From DATCDR01 sp036510575 (GTDB lineage: Bacteria; Actinomycetota; Acidimicrobiia; Acidimicrobiales; Bog-793): a stretch of 11,673 bases of DNA. Below, piece by piece: positions 7,162 through 11,673 of this stretch; within the stretch, counting starts at the first letter, position 1, and each line of letters starts with the position of its first letter. The stretch covers positions 1 through 11,673 of the forward strand of contig DATCDR010000122.1 in NCBI GenBank assembly GCA_036510575.1, given 5' to 3'. The notes below the pieces were generated by a model that was given only the letters and a program-made list of their open reading frames with translations, searched no databases and had not been told where the DNA came from. The position numbers and the translations under genes were made by a program.

Positions 7162-8568
7162 TCAGCCCCGGTCGAGAAAGTCGCGGACGTCGACGATCTC
7201 GCCGGCGACAGCGGCAGCCGCAGCAGTTGCCGGACTCGCAAGATGTGTTCGCACTCCGGCACCTTGTCGGTTCTCGAAGTTGCGATTGGTCGTGGAGATG
7301 CAGCGCTCGCCGGGCTCTCCGTGATCCCCATTGCCCGCGGCGCACATCGAGCAACCCGACTCACCCCACACAAAGCCCGCGTCGGTGAAAACCACGTCGA
7401 GTCCGAGTGCTTCTGCCTGGCGCTTGACGAGTGAGGAGCCGGGCACGACGAGGCCGATCACGCCAGCTGCAATTCGCCGACCGGCGATGACCTCCGCGGC
7501 CACCTTCAGGTCGCTCAGCCGGGCGTTGGTGCACGAGCCGATGAAGACGCGCTGGATAGGCAGGCCGACGAGTGGGGTGCCGACCGCGAGGTCCATGTAC
7601 TCGAGGGCGCGCTCCGTCCGGTCGCGTCGTTCGGGCGCGAGCGTGTCGGGGTCGGGAACCGTGCCGGTCACCGGCAGCGCCTGGCTGGGGTCGGTGCCCC
7701 ACGTTACGTAGGGCTCGAGCCCGTCGCAGTCGATGGTTACCTCGCGGTCAAAGCGTGCATCGGCATCGCTTCGCATCGACTTCCATGCCTCGAGAGCCAG
7801 CTCGAGATCCCTGCCGGAAGGCGCGTACGGCCGTCCCTCGAGCCAGGAGAACGTCTTCTCGTCCGCGGCGATGAGACCGCTACGCGCGCCCATCTCGATC
7901 GAGAGATTGCAAAGCGTGAGTCTGCCCTCGATCTCCAAGTCGTCGATTGCTGGACCCGCGAACTCGATGATGTGGCCCTGCGCGCCGGCGACGCCAATCT
8001 CGGCCAGCACCCGAAGCGCGACGTCTTTGCCGCCGACTAGGCGGGAGAGTCGCCCTCCCAACAGGACGCGGAGCGACCTCGGCTTGGTGACCGCGATCGT
8101 CTGGGTCGAGAGCACGTGCTCGAGCTCGCTCGTGCCGCAGGCGAAGGCGAGTGCTCCGAGCCCACCAACCGTGCTCGCATGGCTGTCGGGGCAGGCGTAG
8201 GTCATTCCCGGGAGGATGAGACCGATCTCTGGTCCAACGACGTGGGAGATGCCCTGGAAGGGGTCGTCCAGATCGAAGAGTCGGATGCCGAAGCGACTCG
8301 TTCCCGCGCGCATCGCCCGGATGAAGTCGACGCCGTCCGGATTTGACTGGTCGTCTCTGCCGACAGCGCTCGAGACGGTGTGGTCAAGGTCGCCGAATGT
8401 GAGCTCGGGCCGTCGGACCTTTCGACCCGCTGCGGTCATCTTGCGGAAGGCCTCGGGTGCATGGAGTTCATGCAGGAGGTGGCGGTCGATGTAGATCAGG
8501 TCCTTGCCATCGATGCGCCGGCCGACGCGATGTGTCGACCAGATCTTGTCGATGAGGGTTTCCGGCAT
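7162..8568 (-). CDS. leuC: Isopropylmalate dehydratase-type large subunit (LeuC)
   Basis: A 468-residue iron-sulfur subunit, about the same length as E. coli LeuC and alignable along its whole length. It carries the [4Fe-4S] cluster through Cys346 (FIGSCTNAR), Cys406 and Cys409 (SGCSMC). Other family landmarks are LIYIDRHLLHE (24-34), FQGISHVVGPE (104-114), CPDSHASTVGGLGALAFACGTSELEHVL (126-153), EGRLTLCNLSIEMGA (214-228), YVTWGTDPSQ (287-296) and NRNFENRQG (428-436). ATG 8568 gives the expected N terminus. It heads a two-gene operon with leuD. No leuA or leuB is in the window, so either the leucine genes are dispersed or the enzyme acts on another 2-alkylmalate-type substrate. Within the family, homoaconitase or citraconate hydratase are the main alternatives. 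Confidence 0.94.
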   Translation of the reverse strand: MPETLIDKIWSTHRVGRRIDGKDLIYIDRHLLHELHAPEAFRKMTAAGRKVRRPELTFGDLDHTVSSAVGRDDQSNPDGVDFIRAMRAGTSRFGIRLFDLDDPFQGISHVVGPEIGLILPGMTYACPDSHASTVGGLGALAFACGTSELEHVLSTQTIAVTKPRSLRVLLGGRLSRLVGGKDVALRVLAEIGVAGAQGHIIEFAGPAIDDLEIEGRLTLCNLSIEMGARSGLIAADEKTFSWLEGRPYAPSGRDLELALEAWKSMRSDADARFDREVTIDCDGLEPYVTWGTDPSQALPVTGTVPDPDTLAPERRDRTERALEYMDLAVGTPLVGLPIQRVFIGSCTNARLSDLKVAAEVIAGRRIAAGVIGLVVPGSSLVKRQAEALGLDVVFTDAGFVWGESGCSMCAAGNGDHGEPGERCISTTNRNFENRQGAGVRTHLASPATAAAAAVAGEIVDVRDFLDRG

Positions 8569-8861
8569 CGCTCAGACCCTACCGCCCGCCGCCTCGCGGT
8601 TCTTCGGTGCGCAAAGCGATATGTACAGGCCCCGAGGCAAGCGTCGAGCCCTGCATCTGCGCGGACCGATAGCCGCTAGTTGATGGGGGAGTGCGTCGAT
8701 CGTCACGCGGTCGTTCCCCAGTGCTCGGAATCGCCTCAGCGTCGGGAGGAACGGGTCCTGCGGTGTCGTCACCGTGTCCTGTCGCAGAGGTGCAACTCGA
8801 AAGTCGGGCGACAGCTACTGAGAGCCCGGAGACAGTATCACTGAAGGTGTATAATCGGTGT
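8569..8861. other. Divergent intergenic region between leuC and vapB
   Basis: 293 bases that must hold the leuC promoter (minus strand) and the vapBC promoter (plus strand, see the entry at 8846-8863). No convincing ORF or strong minus-strand promoter is visible. The best minus-strand -10-like string, TACATA, lies near 8627-8632 with only a partial -35. Open frames crossing this stretch have low-complexity Arg/Pro/Ser-rich translations and look like shadows. Confidence 0.5.
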
Positions 8862-8863
8862 AT
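8846..8863 (+). promoter_or_regulatory. vapBC promoter: consensus -10 box, leaderless start and direct-repeat operator candidate
   Basis: TATAAT at 8850-8855 is a perfect -10 hexamer, only 6 bases before the vapB ATG (8862). Transcription would start at or within a base of the ATG, giving a leaderless mRNA, and there is no ribosome binding site to argue otherwise. The -35 is poor (GAGACA at 8829-8834 with 15-bp spacing). GGTGTAT occurs twice, at 8846-8852 and 8857-8863, 11 bp apart, so the copies sit on one face of the helix and flank the -10. This is a plausible site for autorepression by VapB/VapBC. Confidence 0.65.
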
Positions 8864-9065
8864 GGCACGCACAAATATCGATCTCGACGACGTCGCTTGC
8901 CGCGCGGTGATGGAGCGTTACCGCCTGTCGACGAAGCGGGAAGCCGTAAATTTCGCCCTTCGAGCGATCGCGGCTGAACCGTTAGATCTCGAGGGTGCAC
9001 GCGCACTTCGTGGCTCGGGCTGGGAGGGTGATCTCGAGGATATGCGAGCCGGGCGCTCCAGTTGA
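8862..9065 (+). CDS. vapB: VapB-type antitoxin (ribbon-helix-helix)
   Basis: A 67-residue antitoxin. The N-terminal part MARTNIDLDDVACRAVMERYRL followed by STKREAVNFALRAIA (23-37) is the ribbon-helix-helix DNA-binding domain of the VapB family. The C-terminal tail with LRGSGWEGDLEDMR (49-62) is the conserved segment that wraps around and neutralises the toxin. It would bind its own promoter with VapC. ATG 8862 is chosen because it gives the family N terminus and matches the position of the -10 box. The longer frame starting at 8691 adds unrelated sequence. The stop overlaps the toxin start by 4 bases (TTGA, 9062-9065), the usual way to make antitoxin first. Confidence 0.92.
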   Translation: MARTNIDLDDVACRAVMERYRLSTKREAVNFALRAIAAEPLDLEGARALRGSGWEGDLEDMRAGRSS

Positions 9066-9502
9066 TCCTGATCGATACCTCTGCGTGGGTTGAATATCTG
9101 CGCGACACCGGAAGTCCGGTGTGTCTCCGCGTGGATGAGCTGCTCGATGACGACATTGCGATCTGCGATCCGGTTCGGATGGAGGTTCTTGCTGGGGCGC
9201 GCGACGAGCGCCACCTCTACGACCTGCGCCGGCTACTCGCGCGAGCCTCGGTGTTAGCGACTGAGACCATTGACTACGAAGAGGCAGCCTCGCTCTATCG
9301 AGTTTGCCGGCGCGGCGGCGAGACGGTCCGGAAGCTCATTGACTGTCTCATCGCAAGCGTTGCGATTCGCTCGAACGTGGTCGTTCTCCACGCTGACGCA
9401 GACTTCGATGTGCTCGCTCGCCACACTGCATTGCAAACAGGGCACGGTAACCACACAGCGGTCAAGCGCGTTCCCTCGGTGGACGTGCACGAATTGGCGT
9501 GA
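9062..9502 (+). CDS. vapC: VapC-type PIN-domain toxin ribonuclease
   Basis: A 146-residue PIN-domain endoribonuclease that would cleave RNA and halt translation when VapB is degraded. The acidic metal-binding residues are present: Asp5 in MILIDTSAWVEYL, Glu41 in RMEVLAGA, Asp94 in KLIDCLIASVA and Asp112/Asp114 in HADADFDVLA. The length is at the upper end of the family. The TTG start overlaps the vapB stop and lacks its own ribosome binding site, so translation probably depends on read-through coupling from vapB. No disrupting mutation is seen, so the toxin is likely active. The RNA target (tRNA, rRNA or mRNA) cannot be told from sequence. Confidence 0.95.
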   Translation: MILIDTSAWVEYLRDTGSPVCLRVDELLDDDIAICDPVRMEVLAGARDERHLYDLRRLLARASVLATETIDYEEAASLYRVCRRGGETVRKLIDCLIASVAIRSNVVVLHADADFDVLARHTALQTGHGNHTAVKRVPSVDVHELA

Positions 9503-9652
9503 TCGGAATGCGGGATCGGACCATGGAACTCGAGGGAAATCGATCGCCGACAAGATCTCGACGAAGTCGAAGACCGACACAACTCTGACGAGTCGGTGTA
9601 GCCGAGGCGGCCATGCGAAGTGGTCGTCAGGACTAGTGCCGCTCGAGGTCGG

Positions 9653-10810
9653 TCAATCGAGCAGACCGAACCACCTGATCGCGTTGCCGGCAAGCATTTT
9701 GAACTTGTCGTCCTCTCCGACGCCCTCGAAGTTCTCGTTGATGACCTTTACAGAGTGCGGGTACTCGGACTCCTGGTGGGGAAAGTCTGAACCCCATAGA
9801 AGCTGGTCGACTCCCATCCAATCTCGAAGCTGCACTCCAGCGGGGTCGCGCTGGAACCCCCACAGAATGTGGCGGCGGATGTAGTCGCTCGGCATGCCGT
9901 TTGGAAGTCCTTTGAATCCCAACAGACGTTCGGCCCATGCGACGTGTCGGTCGTATCGTTCGTCTGCGACGGTCATGAAAGTCGGCACCCAGCCGATCTG
10001 GTTCTCGGCCATAAGGACCTGAAGGTCCGGGAAACGGTCGAACACGCCGGCGATCATCATCTGAACCGCGTTGACTGCCCCTCGCTGAGCAAAACGGGCT
10101 ACCTGCGAAGCGATGTCCGCCTGCCCGGCGTGGCGCTCGTACTCGACGAGCGGCCCATCCCGGGAGCCAGTTCGATCGAGGTCGACGTGAATGGTGATCG
10201 GCATGTGAATCAGGAGCGATTCCCGCCAGAACTCGTCATCCGCTGCGGTCGGGTATCCCTTGCCGCTCGGGAAGGCGCTCAGCATTACGGCCTTTAGACC
10301 CAACTGTTTGCAGTAGTTGAGCTCCACGATCGCGTCCGGAACGCTCGACATCGGAATTACGCCGACCGGGAAGAATCGGTCGGGATGGACCATCGCATAC
10401 TCCTCGGCGATGAAGTCGTTATACGCGCGAACGCAGGCAAGGTAGGGGGCATCGTCTCGGATGAAGCGCCAGGCTCGGGGTCCGGTGCCGACCGCTGGAA
10501 AGATGATCTCCGCGTCAACGCCATCGAGGTCGAGGCAACCAAGCCGATCCTCAGCCGAACTAGTGCCAGGCGTCGACTCGTAGGTCTGACCAAAAGGACC
10601 CCAGTTGTCGCGCCCCTTGCCGCCGTAGAGATCGAACGCGTTCTCCCGTATGGGTATCCCCTCGATCAGGAACCCGTCCGCCCCATTGGCCATCCGCACG
10701 GTCCGTGGAGCTCGATCCCGATACTCCTTCGGAACGCGCACCGTCCAGCGATCTGCAGGCACTTCCATGTGCGTGTCGCCAGAGACAACGCGCAACGTCC
10801 TTTTCTCCAT
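9653..10810 (-). CDS. Amidohydrolase family 2 protein (ACMSD-like metal-dependent hydrolase or decarboxylase)
   Basis: A 385-residue TIM-barrel protein of the amidohydrolase 2 type, which contains hydrolases and decarboxylases such as ACMSD. Visible elements: N-terminal strand with GDTHMEVP (Asp12, His14), LDLDGVDAEIIFPAVG (93-108), HPDRFFPVGVIPM (142-154), PITIHVD with His208, MAENQIGWVP (267-276) with Glu269, and LLWGSDFPHQESEYP (337-351) with the catalytic-type Asp342 and His345. The first metal motif is D-x-H-x-E rather than H-x-H, a variation seen in this family. The start is fixed by AAGGAG (10821-10816), 5 bases before the ATG. It is divergent from an acyl-CoA dehydrogenase-like gene 511 bases away, suggesting a shared catabolic cluster for an aromatic or cyclic acid. 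The substrate is unknown. Confidence 0.9.
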   Translation of the reverse strand: MEKRTLRVVSGDTHMEVPADRWTVRVPKEYRDRAPRTVRMANGADGFLIEGIPIRENAFDLYGGKGRDNWGPFGQTYESTPGTSSAEDRLGCLDLDGVDAEIIFPAVGTGPRAWRFIRDDAPYLACVRAYNDFIAEEYAMVHPDRFFPVGVIPMSSVPDAIVELNYCKQLGLKAVMLSAFPSGKGYPTAADDEFWRESLLIHMPITIHVDLDRTGSRDGPLVEYERHAGQADIASQVARFAQRGAVNAVQMMIAGVFDRFPDLQVLMAENQIGWVPTFMTVADERYDRHVAWAERLLGFKGLPNGMPSDYIRRHILWGFQRDPAGVQLRDWMGVDQLLWGSDFPHQESEYPHSVKVINENFEGVGEDDKFKMLAGNAIRWFGLLD

Positions 10811-10933
10811 CTTGGCTCCTTCCCGAACGTCCAGGCGTCCGCGACGTGGCTAACGAATGAGTTGACTAGCTGTTCCAAAGCTCCGTTGAGGCGATCGACG
10901 TCGAGCCCATCGCTCAAACGATGCCACGATCCC

Positions 10934-10950
10934 GATCTTCGACGAAGTTC
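10934..10950. promoter_or_regulatory. 17-bp dyad, candidate operator
   Basis: GA-T-CTTCG-A-CGAAG-T-TC: the core CTTCG/CGAAG (10937-10941 and 10943-10947) is a perfect inverted repeat around A10942, and GA/TC at the ends also pair. Its position 124-140 bases upstream of the amidohydrolase ATG and its size suit a dimeric regulator of the TetR, GntR or MarR kind. It could be chance in GC-rich DNA. Confidence 0.35.
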
Positions 10951-11023
10951 ACCACAGCAGCGCAGCGATCGTCTTCGGACGAATGCTGTGCTCTCCGGAC
11001 CGACGGATGCGTCCGGTCGTACC

Positions 11024-11134
11024 ATGCGACGAGTGCGACATCGCGACGACACAGATGAGTCCCCTATTCGGTTGGTGATTCTCAGCATCTTTGTGGTTGC
11101 CCTCTTTGTTGTCCTGATCGCCGTCGCTCACTAG
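11024..11134 (+). CDS. Possible very small single-span membrane protein
   Basis: A 36-residue frame: a charged N terminus (MRRVRHRDDTDESPIR) followed by one unbroken hydrophobic segment (about residues 17-35, LVILSIFVVALFVVLIAVA) and His at the end. This is the layout of a tail-anchored small membrane protein. The start is uncertain: ATG 11024 has no clear ribosome binding site and in-frame GTG 10988 would give 48 residues. It is not recognised as a known family. The hydrophobic stretch could be a chance reading of T-rich DNA, so confidence is low. Confidence 0.3.
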   Translation: MRRVRHRDDTDESPIRLVILSIFVVALFVVLIAVAH

Positions 11135-11139
11135 AGGAG

Positions 11140-11325
11140 ATGGTGGCTCTACGTTCCCGTGCGGGGGACCCTGGTAGACACCGCGTCGCGCTCGAAGGTG
11201 GCGCGCCGCGCCTCAGTAGGCTGCGTGCACTTGAGGACGAAGGGGATGGGGATGGACGGACTCATTCGCTGCCGACCATGAAGATTGGCTTTGGACCGCA
11301 ACGAATGGCGGCCAGCTCCGAATGA
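11140..11325 (+). CDS. Doubtful short ORF overlapping the next start by ATGA
   Basis: A 61-codon frame, Arg/Gly/Ala-rich and unrecognised. Its TGA (11323-11325) overlaps the ATG (11322) of the following gene, the pattern of translational coupling. A GAGGAG at 11134-11139 lies immediately before its ATG, too close for normal use, and GTG 11143 is also too close. Codon choice is not strongly gene-like. It may be a leader ORF or chance. Confidence 0.2.
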   Translation: MVALRSRAGDPGRHRVALEGGAPRLSRLRALEDEGDGDGRTHSLPTMKIGFGPQRMAASSE

Positions 11326-11673
11326 GCCCGTTCGAGGAAGCCGATCCAATCGCGCGCGCCAAGGCGCTGGCGCCGCTGTTGCAGAGTTCGACCGCGGAGA
11401 TCGAGCGCCAGCGGCGGCTACCACAGCCACTCGTGGACGCGTTACTCGATGCTGGGCTCTTCGGACTGCTCCTTCCGCTTGCCTATGGTGGCCTCGAGGT
11501 CGAGCCGGCCGTTTTTATGCAGGTACTAGAGGAGGTCGCCCGCCACGACGCGAGCACCGCCTGGTGTCTCGGACAGACCGGCGTCTGCGCCATATCCTCG
11601 TCCTTTCTCGAACCAGAACCGGCGCGAGCCGTCTGGGGCGAGGGGCGGGGCATCCTTGCCTGGGGCATAGAGG
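11322..11673 (+). CDS. Acyl-CoA dehydrogenase / group D flavin monooxygenase-like protein, N-terminal part (runs off window)
   Basis: The first 117 residues of a flavoprotein of the acyl-CoA dehydrogenase fold, open at the window end. The sequence shows the N-terminal helical domain: IERQRRLPQPLVDALLDAGLF (26-46), LLLPLAYGGLEVEP (48-61), then FMQVLEEVARHDASTAWCLG (64-83). This style, with an RRLP...GLF..L.P..YGG pattern and an AWC stretch, is typical of the HsaA/DszC-like monooxygenases as well as acyl-CoA dehydrogenases; the catalytic region that would separate them is outside the window. ATG 11322 is the only start after the in-frame stop at 11232-11234, and it lacks a ribosome binding site. 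Divergent from the amidohydrolase, so probably part of one degradative cluster. Confidence 0.85.
   Translation, partial: MSPFEEADPIARAKALAPLLQSSTAEIERQRRLPQPLVDALLDAGLFGLLLPLAYGGLEVEPAVFMQVLEEVARHDASTAWCLGQTGVCAISSSFLEPEPARAVWGEGRGILAWGIE

Larger units (their letters stand above)
10811..11321. other. 511-bp intergenic region between divergent catabolic genes
   Basis: Holds the promoters of the amidohydrolase (minus) and perhaps of the acyl-CoA dehydrogenase-like gene (plus). I see a 17-bp dyad at 10934-10950, a possible small membrane ORF (11024-11134) and a short ORF that overlaps the next gene's start (11140-11325), each listed separately. On the minus strand a 52-codon open stretch ends with a TGA near 10911; it has no ATG and is not called. 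No strong -35/-10 pair could be picked by eye. Confidence 0.5.

Noticed and set aside
7160..7354. N-terminal extension of LeuD into leuC
   Set aside because: The added residues are Arg/Cys-rich shadow of the leuC C-terminus; LeuD homologs start near QPFQTVSG.
8600..8700. Minus-strand promoter for leuC
   Set aside because: Only partial matches (TCGACG, 16-base spacer, TACATA); not good enough to call as a feature.
9573..9597. Stem-loop ACCGAC / GTCGGT between vapC and the amidohydrolase
   Set aside because: Only 6 bp with a 13-base loop and no T-tract; too weak to call a terminator.
10911..11066. Minus-strand open stretch of about 52 codons upstream of the amidohydrolase, ending NFVEDRDRGIV
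   Set aside because: It reads somewhat like protein and might be a gene remnant, but it has no ATG, no ribosome binding site and no family I recognise.
10385..11134. Long plus-strand frame (249 codons) opposite the amidohydrolase
   Set aside because: Most of it is antisense to a clear gene with good motifs. Only its last 37 codons, outside that gene, look protein-like, and they are listed separately as a small ORF.

Overview
The window is GC-rich double-stranded DNA with frequent GTG/TTG starts, stop/start overlaps between operon genes, and at least one apparently leaderless transcript. The histidine kinase has an actinobacterial-style membrane sensor region. Together these point to the chromosome of an actinomycete-type bacterium (Actinomycetota, genus not resolvable from sequence alone). 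I see no rRNA, tRNA, CRISPR array, transposase or phage gene.

Layout. (1) Positions 1-3291, plus strand, hold a tightly packed operon: the 3' end of an ABC-transporter ATPase, its ABC-2 membrane subunit, a NarL-class sensor histidine kinase and its LuxR-type response regulator. A stem-loop follows the last gene. This is the classic arrangement in which a two-component system controls the exporter beside it. (2) Positions 3520-5122, plus strand, hold a small soluble DUF5335-like protein and a membrane protein whose TM-pore-TM core resembles a potassium channel but has an altered filter (TLGYL). (3) Positions 5322-6350, plus strand, hold a YghZ/Gpr-type aldo-keto reductase. It runs convergently into a leuC-leuD pair (6530-8568, minus strand), with a 9-bp perfect stem-loop between them. 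(4) Positions 8862-9502, plus strand, hold a VapBC toxin-antitoxin module whose TATAAT box lies six bases before the antitoxin ATG. (5) Positions 9653-10810, minus strand, hold a metal-dependent amidohydrolase. It is divergent from the truncated start of an acyl-CoA dehydrogenase/flavin monooxygenase-like gene (11322 to the window end). The 511-bp space between them holds a 17-bp dyad and a possible very small single-span membrane protein.

How the parts may work together. The exporter and two-component genes form one regulatory unit. LeuC and LeuD form the two subunits of one dehydratase. VapB and VapC are a toxin and its antidote. The amidohydrolase and the acyl-CoA dehydrogenase-like gene probably belong to a catabolic cluster that continues past the right edge. 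The LeuD subunit is divergent in the region that binds the substrate side chain, and no leuA or leuB is in view, so this LeuCD pair may not make leucine. I found no clearly new multi-gene system. The most interesting items are the altered pore filter, the divergent LeuD, the leaderless vapBC promoter with its direct repeat, and the small ORFs in the last intergenic region.
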